A program made the translations under genes and the position numbers. The notes under the pieces were generated by a model. That model saw only the letters and a list, made by a program, of their open reading frames with translations. It was not told the origin of the DNA and ran no database searches. Of a stretch of DNA of 64,000 bases, positions 37,566 to 46,598 are shown one piece after another. The first letter of the stretch is position 1. Each line of letters begins with the position of its first letter. Origin of the DNA: Sphingobium scionense (GTDB lineage: Bacteria > Pseudomonadota > Alphaproteobacteria > Sphingomonadales > Sphingomonadaceae); assembly GCF_014197035.1 (NCBI RefSeq), contig NZ_JACIEU010000010.1:1-64000 (forward strand), written 5' to 3'.

Positions 37566-37590
37566 GTATCGCTTTGTATCGCCCTGTATC
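37566..37590. promoter_or_regulatory. Three phased GTATC direct repeats, probable response-regulator site
   Basis: GTATC occurs at 37566-37570, 37576-37580 and 37586-37590, an exact 10-base spacing, which places the repeats on one face of the helix. OmpR/PhoB-type regulators bind such tandem direct repeats. The site lies 52 bases upstream of the response-regulator start and 122 bases upstream of the efflux operon, so it could serve both. Confidence 0.65.
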
Positions 37591-37641
37591 ATCCCCGGTA
37601 GAGGCACAGACTTTTGCAATATCCGTCGCTAGAAGCGCAGC

Positions 37642-38370
37642 ATGGCTGACCTGTCCGATACCCGCCGCAACAGCGTCATCGTCGTCGATGACGATGCCGA
37701 TATTCGCGGCCTGATCGTCGATCAACTGCGGCAGGAAAATTACGACCTGCTTGCCGCATCGAACCTCACCGAATTGCGCCAGGCGCTGCGCGACCAGCCG
37801 GTCGACCTGATCGTCCTCGATCTCAACCTGCCCGATGGCGACGGCCTGTCGCTGTGCCGCGAACTGCGCGCCGAAGGATCGGGTATCCAGATCATCATGG
37901 TGACGGCGCGCGGCAGCGCGATCGACCGGGTGCTGGGGCTGGAACTGGGCGCCGACGATTATCTGACCAAGCCGTTCGAGCCGCGCGAGTTGCTGGTGCG
38001 CATCCGCAACCTGCTGCGTCGCCCACGCATGGAGCCCCCCGCGCCGACCGCTCAAGCGCGCTACGCCGTCTTCGGCCCCTGGCGGCTCGATCTGCTGCAA
38101 CGCCGGCTGATCACCCCGGACGATCGGCTGGTGATGCTTTCGTCCGCCGAATTCCGCCTGCTCTCGCGCTTCATCGAGGAGCCCAATGTCGTGCTCGCGC
38201 GTGAGACTTTGCTGCCCGAACGGCGCGCCACCGCCGCCTTCGACCGCACCATCGACCTGCAGGTCAGCCGCCTGCGGCAAAAGCTGGCCGGTGCAGCAGG
38301 CGGCGGCGAACTGATCCTGACCGTCCGTGGCGAAGGCTATGTCCTCGCCAGCCCGGTGCGCTACGAATGA
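37642..38370 (+). CDS. OmpR-family response regulator
   Basis: This 242-residue protein has a receiver domain with the acidic cluster DDD (16-18), the phospho-acceptor Asp60 (LIVLDLNLPDGDG), Thr88 and Lys110 (LTKPFEP). It ends in a winged-helix DNA-binding domain (DLQVSRLRQKL, TVRGEGYVL). It controls transcription after phosphorylation by the kinase encoded next. The gene is divergent from an RND efflux operon and probably regulates it through the GTATC repeats. The stop overlaps the kinase start (ATGA). Confidence 0.94.
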   Translation: MADLSDTRRNSVIVVDDDADIRGLIVDQLRQENYDLLAASNLTELRQALRDQPVDLIVLDLNLPDGDGLSLCRELRAEGSGIQIIMVTARGSAIDRVLGLELGADDYLTKPFEPRELLVRIRNLLRRPRMEPPAPTAQARYAVFGPWRLDLLQRRLITPDDRLVMLSSAEFRLLSRFIEEPNVVLARETLLPERRATAAFDRTIDLQVSRLRQKLAGAAGGGELILTVRGEGYVLASPVRYE

Positions 38371-39737
38371 TCGGCCAGCCGGTGCAGCGCGTGCGCGATT
38401 TCTTCCGCTCGATGGCGGGGCATATCTTCGTGCTGCTGACCGTCGGCATCTCGCTCTCGGCTCTCCTGGCGCTAGCCGTGTCGGAACAGGGCCGCCGCCA
38501 TGACTTCGAGCGCGTCCGGCGCCAGCGCGTCCTGGCCAGTGCCTTCGACGTGGCCGACCGGCTGCGGCGCGATCCGGTGCGCGTCCAGCAGATGCTGGAA
38601 AATCATGGCATCGTCGGTGCCTCCAGCGTGCCCGACGGCATCGCCATCAACGAGCCCGATCCCGATCTCGAAGCCGCGCTCGCCCGGCGCTTCGGTCCCC
38701 GCGCCCAGCCGGAAGCGGGGCAGGTGCCCTTCGGCCTCTGCTTTCCGGACAAGGATGCCGGGCGCAGCCGCGCCGCCGGGTTGATCGACGCGCCCCGGCC
38801 CGATTGCTGGATCGTGCGCATGACCGATGCGACCGGCCAGCGGCGGGGCATGGCGCTCACTTTCCCGCGCCTCGCCCGTCCCCCCAGTTCCCTGTTCAGC
38901 CCGGCCTATCTGGTCGTCATCCTGCTCTCGGCCGCCGGCCTCTCCATCCTGATCGGCCGAATCGCCGCCAAGCCACTGCGCCGCCTGTCCCAGGCAGCCG
39001 AGGCCTTTTCCGTGTCACGTGACCCGGAGGAGATTCCCGAGCGCGGGCCGGAAGAGGTGCGCGCCGCCCTCTCCACCTTCAACCTGATGCAGCGCCGCGT
39101 CCGCGCTGGTTTCACCGAGCGGACCCAGTTGCTGGCGGCGATCAGCCATGATCTCCAGACCCCGCTGACCCGGCTGCGGCTGCGGCTGGAACTGGTCGAG
39201 AATGAGGAACTGCGCGCCCGCCTGTTGCAGGATCATGAGGCGATGCAGCGGCTGGTGCGCGAGGGGCTCGATCTCGCCGCCAGCACGGAAACGCACGAGG
39301 ATTGGTCGGTGATCGACCTTGATTCCCTGCTCGCCAGCATGGCCGAGGATGCGCAGGAACTGGGCGCCCCGGTCCAGTTCGCCGCCGGCTGTGGCGTGTC
39401 GGTCCGGGTCAAGCCCAATGCGCTGGCCCGCTGCATGAGCAATCTGGTCGACAATGCCGTCAAATATGGCGGATGCGCGGAAATTAGCTGCCTGCGCACG
39501 CCCGGCCATGTCACGATCGAGATACGCGATCATGGCCCCGGCATCCCGCCGCAGGATCTGGACCAGATGTTCGAACCCTTCACCCGCGGCCCCAGCAGCC
39601 AGCCGGGCGGTCGTCACGGCACCGGCATCGGCCTTACCATCGCCCGGTCGCTGGGCCTCAGCTTCGGCGCGATCGTCGCGCTGCGCAATGCGCCCGATGG
39701 CGGCCTGATCGCCAGTATCGAGATGAAGGCGTCCTAG
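38367..39737 (+). CDS. Sensor histidine kinase
   Basis: This 456-residue protein has a first membrane helix at about residues 19-38, a periplasmic sensor of about 140 residues, a second helix at about 180-198 and a HAMP linker (AAKPLRRLSQAAEAFS). The HisKA box has His261 (AAISHDLQTPLTRLR). An ATPase domain follows with the N box NLVDNAVKYG and the G boxes DHGPGIP and HGTGIGLTIA. It phosphorylates the preceding regulator. The loop has no known sensor domain I can name. Its stop overlaps the end of the opposite-strand DUF3325 gene by three bases. Confidence 0.94.
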   Translation: MIGQPVQRVRDFFRSMAGHIFVLLTVGISLSALLALAVSEQGRRHDFERVRRQRVLASAFDVADRLRRDPVRVQQMLENHGIVGASSVPDGIAINEPDPDLEAALARRFGPRAQPEAGQVPFGLCFPDKDAGRSRAAGLIDAPRPDCWIVRMTDATGQRRGMALTFPRLARPPSSLFSPAYLVVILLSAAGLSILIGRIAAKPLRRLSQAAEAFSVSRDPEEIPERGPEEVRAALSTFNLMQRRVRAGFTERTQLLAAISHDLQTPLTRLRLRLELVENEELRARLLQDHEAMQRLVREGLDLAASTETHEDWSVIDLDSLLASMAEDAQELGAPVQFAAGCGVSVRVKPNALARCMSNLVDNAVKYGGCAEISCLRTPGHVTIEIRDHGPGIPPQDLDQMFEPFTRGPSSQPGGRHGTGIGLTIARSLGLSFGAIVALRNAPDGGLIASIEMKAS

Positions 39738-40048
39738 ATCGCGCCAACCGCCATCAGCGCCAGCGCCACCAGCAAGCCACAGCGGGCTAGCCGGGGACCA
39801 TAGGTCAGCGCCAGCAGCACCGCCCCGGCCATCAGCGGCAGCAGCCCGCACCAGGTGACGATGCCGATCCCGTCCGCCCCGGCCAGGATCGCGCCGAGCA
39901 GCGACAGGGCAATCGCGCTCCAGCCCAGCAGCGGCAGATGCCGGGCCAGGCCATGGCGCTGCCAGGGGCCAAGCAGCGCCGGCCCATGCCGCGTCATCGC
40001 CGCCGCCAATGCGAAGAAGCCGATATAGAGCAGCCCCGCGACGATCAT
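39734..40048 (-). CDS. DUF3325-type membrane protein
   Basis: This 104-residue, very hydrophobic protein has three predicted membrane helices: MIVAGLLYIGFFALAAAMT, LLGWSAIALSLLGAILAG and TWCGLLPLMAGAVLLAL. Its ATG overlaps the PepSY stop (ATGA). Small proteins of this type commonly follow PepSY and DUF3649 genes in iron-siderophore operons; their function is unknown. It is the last gene of the operon, and its end overlaps the sensor-kinase stop on the other strand. Confidence 0.75.
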   Translation of the reverse strand: MIVAGLLYIGFFALAAAMTRHGPALLGPWQRHGLARHLPLLGWSAIALSLLGAILAGADGIGIVTWCGLLPLMAGAVLLALTYGPRLARCGLLVALALMAVGAI

Positions 40049-41559
40049 GCCGGCTGCTCCCGCATCCGCCGACGCGCCGGTGTCGGGGCGTTGCGCCGCC
40101 GCATCTGCCGGCGCACGATCAGCGCCAGCGCGCCGGCCATGGCCAGGAACAGAAGATTGCCGACCAGCAAGACCGGTTCGGTCGACCAGACCGGTCCCAG
40201 CACCGCCGCCAGCACGCAGGCAACGGCCAGTAGACCCATCATCAACGGCCAGCCGATGGCCGGTCGCAGCACCAGCCCGGCCAGCACGGCCACCGCCGCC
40301 GTCCACAGCGCCACGGACACTTCCGCTTCCGGTCGGCCCGCCATGCCGATCGGCAACAGGCGATTGGCGATGAAATAGGCCACCGCGCCCAGCGGCACGC
40401 CGGTGATCACGCCGACATTCAGCCGTTCGAGGATGCGATTGCCGATCGAGAGCGGCTGGCGCTCGCGCCGCTTGGCGATCCACAGCACCATCCCGGTCGA
40501 GATCGCCAGCGTCAGCATCGCCCCGCCCAGCACATAGAGCCAGCGCGTGCCCATGGGTGCGAAGCGCGCCATGTGCAGGCCATAGATGACCTGATAGGTG
40601 CGCATCGCCGGCCGCCGTTCGACCCAGCTCTTGAGCAGCCGGCCCGTCCCCCCGTCGAAGCTCGCCTGGCCCCGCATATAGCCGACCGTGTCGGCATCGG
40701 ACTGATAGACGGTGACGACCGATGCGGCATCGCCGGGATTGAACACATAGACGCGGCCGACATGGCCGCCGCCAAATTCGTGCTCGGCCGCCGTCAGCAT
40801 CGGTGCGATCGGCGCCAAAGACGCGGGCTTGCCGGCCGCCGGCCGGGTCACCGCGCCCGGCGCCAGCGCCTCGTACATCTCCATTACCTTGTCACCATAG
40901 CCGGCACTGATCGGCCAGGGCATGTTGAGCGACGCCAGCGTCAGCAGCCCGGTGAAGGTGATCATCAGGTGGAAGGGCATGGCCAGCACGCCCGTCGCAT
41001 TATGCCCGTCGAGCCAGGACCGCTGGCCCTTGGCCGGGCGGAAGGTGAAGAAGTCCTTGAAGATTCGCTTGTGCGCGATGATGCCGGTGACCAGCGCCAC
41101 CAGCATGACCATCGCCGCCAGCGAGGCGAGCAGGCGACCCCAGGGATAGGGAATTTCCAGCTCGAAATGGAGGCGGTAGAAAAACTCCCCGCCCAGTGTC
41201 TCCCGCACGACCGGTGCGCCGGTCACCGGATCGAGCGCGCGATAGAGATAGTCCGTCCCCTGGTCGTAGGATGCCTCGACCGTATTGGCCCGGCCGTCGG
41301 GCGCGGTCAGATACCAGCCGGTGGAACCGGGCGCATTTTTCGACAGCCAGCCGGTCGCCGCGACGATCGCGCTCTTGCTGTCCGCCTGCGCCGTCACTTC
41401 GGGCCGCATCCAGCGGCCGATCTCCGGCTTGAAGACGCTGAGCGTGCCAGCGAGGCACATGACGAACAGCACATAGCCCAGCAGCAGCCCGGTCCAGCCA
41501 TGCAGCCAGGCCATCGCCTGCCGCACACCGTCGCGCACCATCGCCGATGCCCCGCTCAT
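40045..41559 (-). CDS. PepSY-associated transmembrane protein, probable siderophore-iron reductase
   Basis: This 504-residue protein starts at 41559, overlapping the DUF3649 stop. It has four or more membrane helices (WLHGWTGLLLGYVLFVMCLAGTLSVF at the N-terminus, others near 200, 340 and the C-terminus) around a periplasmic PepSY region. His residues in the helices (LHGW, WLDGHNATG, MPFHLM, IYGLHMARF) fit haem ligands as proposed for FoxB/PiuB-like reductases. It probably reduces ferric siderophore in the periplasm to release iron. The position after a TonB siderophore receptor supports this. Confidence 0.85.
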   Translation of the reverse strand: MSGASAMVRDGVRQAMAWLHGWTGLLLGYVLFVMCLAGTLSVFKPEIGRWMRPEVTAQADSKSAIVAATGWLSKNAPGSTGWYLTAPDGRANTVEASYDQGTDYLYRALDPVTGAPVVRETLGGEFFYRLHFELEIPYPWGRLLASLAAMVMLVALVTGIIAHKRIFKDFFTFRPAKGQRSWLDGHNATGVLAMPFHLMITFTGLLTLASLNMPWPISAGYGDKVMEMYEALAPGAVTRPAAGKPASLAPIAPMLTAAEHEFGGGHVGRVYVFNPGDAASVVTVYQSDADTVGYMRGQASFDGGTGRLLKSWVERRPAMRTYQVIYGLHMARFAPMGTRWLYVLGGAMLTLAISTGMVLWIAKRRERQPLSIGNRILERLNVGVITGVPLGAVAYFIANRLLPIGMAGRPEAEVSVALWTAAVAVLAGLVLRPAIGWPLMMGLLAVACVLAAVLGPVWSTEPVLLVGNLLFLAMAGALALIVRRQMRRRNAPTPARRRMREQPA

Positions 41560-41864
41560 GCAAAACCCCCGCTGATCCAGACCAACCCCGCCAACAACCC
41601 CGACAGCGCCACCACGCCGCCCAGTGCCACCCAAGGGCCGCGTGCCAGGAAGGCCCAGACGCTCACTGCCGGCGCGAACAGATAGGACAGCATCGTCGCC
41701 ACTGTCACCGCCTCCAGCCGGCCCATCGGAAGGGCGCGGGCCAGCAGCATCGCCGCCAGCGCCGCAACCGCATAGGCCCCGACCGTGCCCGCCAGCGTGC
41801 GCAGCGCGACATTGCCGCGATAACGCCAGCCGCTACGGGCGCGCAGAGCCGCTGCCTTGCTCAA
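41556..41864 (-). CDS. DUF3649-type membrane protein of an iron-uptake operon
   Basis: The reading starts at a TTG that overlaps the receptor's TGA stop (TTGA), giving 102 residues; no ATG exists nearby. Three hydrophobic segments are visible (GAYAVAALAAMLLARAL, AVTVATMLSYLFAPAVSVWAF, VALGGVVALSGLLAGLVWI). DUF3649 proteins typically sit between TonB siderophore receptors and PepSY proteins. The function is unknown; a membrane partner of the reductase is plausible. Confidence 0.75.
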   Translation of the reverse strand: MSKAAALRARSGWRYRGNVALRTLAGTVGAYAVAALAAMLLARALPMGRLEAVTVATMLSYLFAPAVSVWAFLARGPWVALGGVVALSGLLAGLVWISGGFA

Positions 41865-43984
41865 TAGTCGACGCTCAGTGTGAACACCGCCGTGCGCGGC
41901 GCGGCATAGAAGGCCTGGCCCCACATCAGACTGCCGAGATATTTGGTGTTGGTGACATTCTTCACGTTCACGCTCGCCCGCAGATGATCCACCACCCGGA
42001 TACCCGCCATCAGGTCGAGCACGGCATAGCTCTTCTGCTTAACGACCACATCGCCCATGTAAACATCGCCGTCATAGACATCGGTCAGCGTCGTCTTGAT
42101 CGCGTTCTGCCAGCGCATCTGCGCGCCCAGCTTCAGGTCATTGAGCTGCGGCACCTGGTAGGTGGTGGCCAGTTTCAATGACTTGGTCGGCAGCCAGGTG
42201 CGGGTGTCGTTGCCCTCGTCATCCTCGATATCATATTGGGTATAGCCGCCGCTCAGCGTCCACTGGTCGGTGATCTTGCCCGCCACTTCCAGCTCGAAAC
42301 CGGTCGAGGTGGTATCGACGCCGGCATAATAGCTGCCGCCGGCCTTGCCCGGACCATCCTCGCCAAAGGTGCCGGCATAGTCGGCCAGCCCCTTCTGCTT
42401 GGCGCGGAAGACGGTGGCCGTGGCATAGAGGCGATCGCCGAACCAACTGCTCTTGATGCCGCCTTCGATGCTGGTGCCCTTGGCCGGGTCCAGCTTGCGA
42501 TTGTTGGCGTCGACCTCCGCCTGCGGATTATAGATGTCGGTATAGCTGGCATAGAGGGTGACATTGGGCGTCACGTCATAGAGCAGGCCGAGATAGGGGC
42601 TGATCTTGTGATCGTCGCGCGCCTGGTCGGTGCCATAGGAAGTGCCGGACGACTTGATCCACATCGCGCTGGCGCCGATCACGCCCTTCAGCTGGTCGGT
42701 GAAGTTGAGATGCGCCGCGCCATAGAGGCGGGTCAGCTCGTCGCTATATTTGGCGGCCAGATATTCGCCCGGATAATCCGGCTCGGTCACCTGCGCGTTG
42801 CCCCAGTCATAGACCGACGGATAGACCAGCGCCGTGTCTTCGGCGAAATTCTCCCATTCCTTGGCATTGGACTTGGCGTAGGACAGGCCCAGCACCAGCT
42901 TGTGCTCGCGGCCCAGCAGGCTGAACGGGCCGGTGGCGCTGAAATCGCCCAGATATTGCTTATAGTCGGACGGGTAGATGCCCGCCATGCCATAGACGCC
43001 CTCGCCGGTTTCCTTGTCGGGATAGCCATAGGCATAGAGCAGCTTCGCATTCTCCTGGAAACGCTTGTAGGTGAACATGCCGCTCAGCGTCCATTGGCCC
43101 ATGGTATAGACCAGTTCGCCAAAGCTATTCTGGTCCTTGGTGTTCCAATAGGTCCAGTCGGCCGAGGTGGTCGCCGAACGAGGATAGTCGATCCGCGTGC
43201 CGTCGGTGAAGACCAGCGGCATCGCACCCCACATCACGCCGTCGGCGTCATTTTCCTGACGCGTGTAACCGACCGTCGCCTTGAGGTCGGGCGTCACCTG
43301 CCAGGCGACAATCGCGCCATAAACGTCACGGTTGATATGGTTGTAGTTCAGGTGGGTGTCGCGATCCTCATGCGCATAGATGAAGCGCGCCGACACCGTA
43401 TCGGTCACCGGGACATTGACGTCGCCTTCCACGCGCCACAGGTCGCGCGAACCGACCTGGGCCGTGCCCTTGGCCTGGAACTCGTCGAGCGGCCGCTTGC
43501 GGACATAGTTGATCGTCGCCGATGGGTTGCCGATGCCGGTCATGATCGCATTGGCGCCGCGCACCGCCTCGACATTCTCGAACAGGGCGGTGTCGAGGTC
43601 GCCGAACTGGATGCCCCAGGCCAGCGGCAGGCCGACGCCGTCGACCTGAAAATTGGACACGTCGAAACCGCGCGAGTTGAAATAGGTGCGATCCGTCTCG
43701 ACGCGCTCGACATTGATGCCGATCGTCTGGTCGAGCAGGTCGTTGACATTGGTGATCGCGAAATCCTCGATCCGTTCGCGATTGATGATCGTCACCGACT
43801 GCGGCGTCTCGCGCACCGACAGGGACAGGGCGGTGGCGGAGCTGGACGGCTGGTTGGCCGCGGTCACGACGATGCGCGACGCGTCCTCTGCGGCGTTGTC
43901 CGCTTCTGCCGCGCGGGCGACATGCGGCATCACGACAAGGGCAAAGCTGCTGCTCAACAGGAGGTGGCGCAACGACAGACGCAT
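41861..43984 (-). CDS. TonB-dependent siderophore receptor
   Basis: This 707-residue protein has a signal peptide ending VARAAEA, a plug domain (TPQSVTIINRERIEDF, and FNSRGFDVSNFQVDG, the siderophore-receptor version) and a 22-strand barrel. The last residues FTLSVDY end in Tyr rather than the commoner Phe. It imports ferric siderophores across the outer membrane using TonB. GGGGA lies eight bases before the ATG. A Fur-like box about 50 bases upstream indicates iron repression. It heads a four-gene operon with DUF3649, PepSY and DUF3325 genes, all with overlapping ends. Confidence 0.94.
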   Translation of the reverse strand: MRLSLRHLLLSSSFALVVMPHVARAAEADNAAEDASRIVVTAANQPSSSATALSLSVRETPQSVTIINRERIEDFAITNVNDLLDQTIGINVERVETDRTYFNSRGFDVSNFQVDGVGLPLAWGIQFGDLDTALFENVEAVRGANAIMTGIGNPSATINYVRKRPLDEFQAKGTAQVGSRDLWRVEGDVNVPVTDTVSARFIYAHEDRDTHLNYNHINRDVYGAIVAWQVTPDLKATVGYTRQENDADGVMWGAMPLVFTDGTRIDYPRSATTSADWTYWNTKDQNSFGELVYTMGQWTLSGMFTYKRFQENAKLLYAYGYPDKETGEGVYGMAGIYPSDYKQYLGDFSATGPFSLLGREHKLVLGLSYAKSNAKEWENFAEDTALVYPSVYDWGNAQVTEPDYPGEYLAAKYSDELTRLYGAAHLNFTDQLKGVIGASAMWIKSSGTSYGTDQARDDHKISPYLGLLYDVTPNVTLYASYTDIYNPQAEVDANNRKLDPAKGTSIEGGIKSSWFGDRLYATATVFRAKQKGLADYAGTFGEDGPGKAGGSYYAGVDTTSTGFELEVAGKITDQWTLSGGYTQYDIEDDEGNDTRTWLPTKSLKLATTYQVPQLNDLKLGAQMRWQNAIKTTLTDVYDGDVYMGDVVVKQKSYAVLDLMAGIRVVDHLRASVNVKNVTNTKYLGSLMWGQAFYAAPRTAVFTLSVDY

Positions 43985-44035
43985 TTTTATTTCCCCGATG
44001 GCTCTCTATCTGCGCCGCGCGTTAGGCATGTCCAG

Positions 44036-44054
44036 AATGCGAGTCAAACGCATT
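44036..44054. promoter_or_regulatory. Fur-like box upstream of the siderophore receptor
   Basis: AATGCGAGTCAAACGCATT is 19 bases long with perfect six-base arms (AATGCG and CGCATT). Its length and TGCGA/CGCA arms fit the alphaproteobacterial Fur-box pattern. It lies 52 bases upstream of the receptor start and could also affect the divergent glucose dehydrogenase gene. Confidence 0.65.
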
Positions 44055-44180
44055 AGCATTGCATGTGCGCTACAATCACGCCACGAAGATGAAATTTTGT
44101 TCATGTCTGGAACGAAGCTGGTCGGTTTCTCCTTTGTAAACCGGCACCTGCCCGTGCCTCCTGCCCAGGGAGTATCCGAC

Positions 44181-46574
44181 ATGACAAACGCACCGTCCCG
44201 CCGATCGATCGCCGCCCTGATATTGGGCATCGTCTTCGGCCTCATCGGGCTGGTGCTGACTGGCGGCGGCGCCTGGCTGCTGATCTCCGGCGGCTCGCCC
44301 TATTATCTTATCACCGGCATCGCCCTGATCGTCTCGGGCGTGCTGCTGGCGCGCGGGCGCAAGGCCGGCGGCTGGCTCTACATTGTCATCTTCGCTGTCA
44401 CTTTGCTCTGGGCCTATTGGGAAGTGGGCCTTGATCCCTGGGCGCTGGTGCCGCGCGTTGTCGCCCCGCTGGTCCTCCTGATCGCGCTGCAACTGGTCTG
44501 GCCGACGCTCGATCGCAGCATCGGCCGTTGGCGCCGTGCATGGGGCGGTGTGGCTGTCACTTTCGCTGTCGCGATCGGCTTTTTCTGGAGCATCGCCGGC
44601 AACTTCATCCCGCCGGTGCTTCAGGGCCTGCCCGACGCCCGCTATGCGATGGCCGATCCCTCGATCGGCACCACCGGCGCCGACTGGCCGGCCTATGGCG
44701 GCACCAACAGCGCCCGGCGCTACTCGCCGCTCGCCCAGATCACTCCGGCCAATGTGGGTAACCTCAAGCGCGCCTGGCTGATCCACACCGGCGACCTTCC
44801 CGCGTCGGCCCAGATCCGCAACACCTATGGCGCGGAAAACACCCCGCTCAAGATCGGCGACACCCTCTATGTCTGCACGCCCAAGAGCATGGTGATCGCG
44901 CTCGATCCCGCCACCGGCAAGCAGAAATGGCGCTTCGATCCCAAAGTGTCGGACGAGGCCATTCCCTATACCGCCGCCTGTCGCGGGGTCAGCTATTATG
45001 CCGTGCCCGGCGCCGCTGCCGGCGCGCCCTGCGCGCAGCGTATCATCCTCGGCACGCTCGACGCGCGGATCATGGCCCTTGATGCCCGCACCGGCCGGCA
45101 GTGCCGCGACTTCGGCAGCAATGGCCAGGTCCGCATCACCGACGGCATGGGCAGCGTGCCGCCCGGCTATGTCTCCATCACCTCGCCGCCGACCATCGTG
45201 CGCGGCGTGATCGTCACCGGCCACCAGGTGCTGGACGGCCAGGACCGCTGGGCGCCGTCCGGCGTGATCCAGGCCTATGACGCGGTGACCGGCAAGATGC
45301 GCTGGGCCTGGGACATGATGCATCCGGAACGCAGCGGTCCGCCGCCGGCCGGCCAGACCTATGCTCGCGGCACGCCGAACATGTGGACGATCGCCTCGGG
45401 CGACGAAAAGCTCGGCCTCGTCTATCTGCCGATGGGCAACAGCGCCGCCGACTATTACAGCAGCCTGCGCCGCCCGGAGGAAAATCGCTACGCCACCTCG
45501 CTGGTCGCGATCGACGTGATGACCGGCAAGCCGCGCTGGAATTTCCAGGCGGTGCGCAAGGATGTATGGGACTATGATTTCGGCGCCCAGGCGACCCTGA
45601 TCGACTTCCCGACGGCGCGTGGTCCGGTGCCGGCGATGCTGCTGCCCAGCAAGCAGGGCGACATCTATGTGCTCGACCGCCGTACCGGCCAGCCGCTGAC
45701 TCCGATCGGTGACATCAAGGCGCCGCAGATCGGCGTCGAGCCGCAGCAGCGCGCCGTCACCCAGCGCATCTCGCTCTACCACACACTGCGCAAGCCCGAC
45801 CTTACCGAAAAGGACATGTGGGGCATGTCGCCGATCGACCAGATGTTCTGTCGCATCCAGTTCCGCCGGGCGAGCTACATGGGATTCTTCACCCCGCCCG
45901 AGGCCGACAGGCGCTCGATCGAATATCCCGGCTATAATGGTGGGACCGACTGGGGCGGCATCGCCGTCGATCCGGCGCGCGGGGTGATCGTCGCCAATTA
46001 TAACGACATGCCCAACTATGTCCGGCTGGTGCCCCGCAAGGAAGCCAACAAGAAAGGCTGGGCGCCGCGCGATCAGGCGCGGGGCGCGATCGGCGGGGCT
46101 GAGGGCGCGGGCGATCCGCAGGCACACACACCCTATGCGATCGACGTCAATGCCGGCTGGCGCCTGCCCTTCACCGGCCTGCTCTGCAAGCAGCCTCCCT
46201 ATGGCGGCATCCGCGCGATCAACATCGCCACCGGCAAGACGATCTGGGACCGCCCCTTCGGCACGGCACGGACCAATGGCCCGTTCGGCATCCCCTCTAT
46301 GCTGCCGCTGACGATCGGCACGCCCAATAATGGCGGGTCGGTGGTGACGGCCGGTGGCCTGATCTTCGTCGCCGCGGCTACCGACAATCTGATCCGCGCG
46401 ATCGACCTCAAGACCGGCAAGACTTTGTGGCAGGATGTGCTGCCCGCAGGTGGTCAGGCGACGCCGATGACCTACAGCCAGAATGGCAAGCAATATCTGG
46501 TCATCATGGCCGGCGGCCATCATTTCATGCAGACGCCGGTAGGCGATGCACTGATCGCCTATGCGCTGAACTGA
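44181..46574 (+). CDS. gcd: Membrane-bound PQQ-dependent glucose dehydrogenase
   Basis: Starting at the ATG at 44181 after AGGGAG, the protein has 797 residues, the family length. The first 140 residues hold five membrane helices, followed by a periplasmic propeller beginning WPAYGGTNSARRYSPL. The active-site signature WDYDFGAQATLIDF (Asp base) and the SKQGDIYVLDRRTG Lys match PQQ glucose dehydrogenases. The enzyme oxidises aldose sugars in the periplasm to lactones and passes electrons to ubiquinone. It is divergent from the siderophore operon. PQQ biosynthesis genes are not in the window, so PQQ may be made elsewhere or taken up. Confidence 0.94.
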   Translation: MTNAPSRRSIAALILGIVFGLIGLVLTGGGAWLLISGGSPYYLITGIALIVSGVLLARGRKAGGWLYIVIFAVTLLWAYWEVGLDPWALVPRVVAPLVLLIALQLVWPTLDRSIGRWRRAWGGVAVTFAVAIGFFWSIAGNFIPPVLQGLPDARYAMADPSIGTTGADWPAYGGTNSARRYSPLAQITPANVGNLKRAWLIHTGDLPASAQIRNTYGAENTPLKIGDTLYVCTPKSMVIALDPATGKQKWRFDPKVSDEAIPYTAACRGVSYYAVPGAAAGAPCAQRIILGTLDARIMALDARTGRQCRDFGSNGQVRITDGMGSVPPGYVSITSPPTIVRGVIVTGHQVLDGQDRWAPSGVIQAYDAVTGKMRWAWDMMHPERSGPPPAGQTYARGTPNMWTIASGDEKLGLVYLPMGNSAADYYSSLRRPEENRYATSLVAIDVMTGKPRWNFQAVRKDVWDYDFGAQATLIDFPTARGPVPAMLLPSKQGDIYVLDRRTGQPLTPIGDIKAPQIGVEPQQRAVTQRISLYHTLRKPDLTEKDMWGMSPIDQMFCRIQFRRASYMGFFTPPEADRRSIEYPGYNGGTDWGGIAVDPARGVIVANYNDMPNYVRLVPRKEANKKGWAPRDQARGAIGGAEGAGDPQAHTPYAIDVNAGWRLPFTGLLCKQPPYGGIRAINIATGKTIWDRPFGTARTNGPFGIPSMLPLTIGTPNNGGSVVTAGGLIFVAAATDNLIRAIDLKTGKTLWQDVLPAGGQATPMTYSQNGKQYLVIMAGGHHFMQTPVGDALIAYALN

Positions 46575-46598
46575 GGCGCTTTGTCGCCGCCCTTTGCC

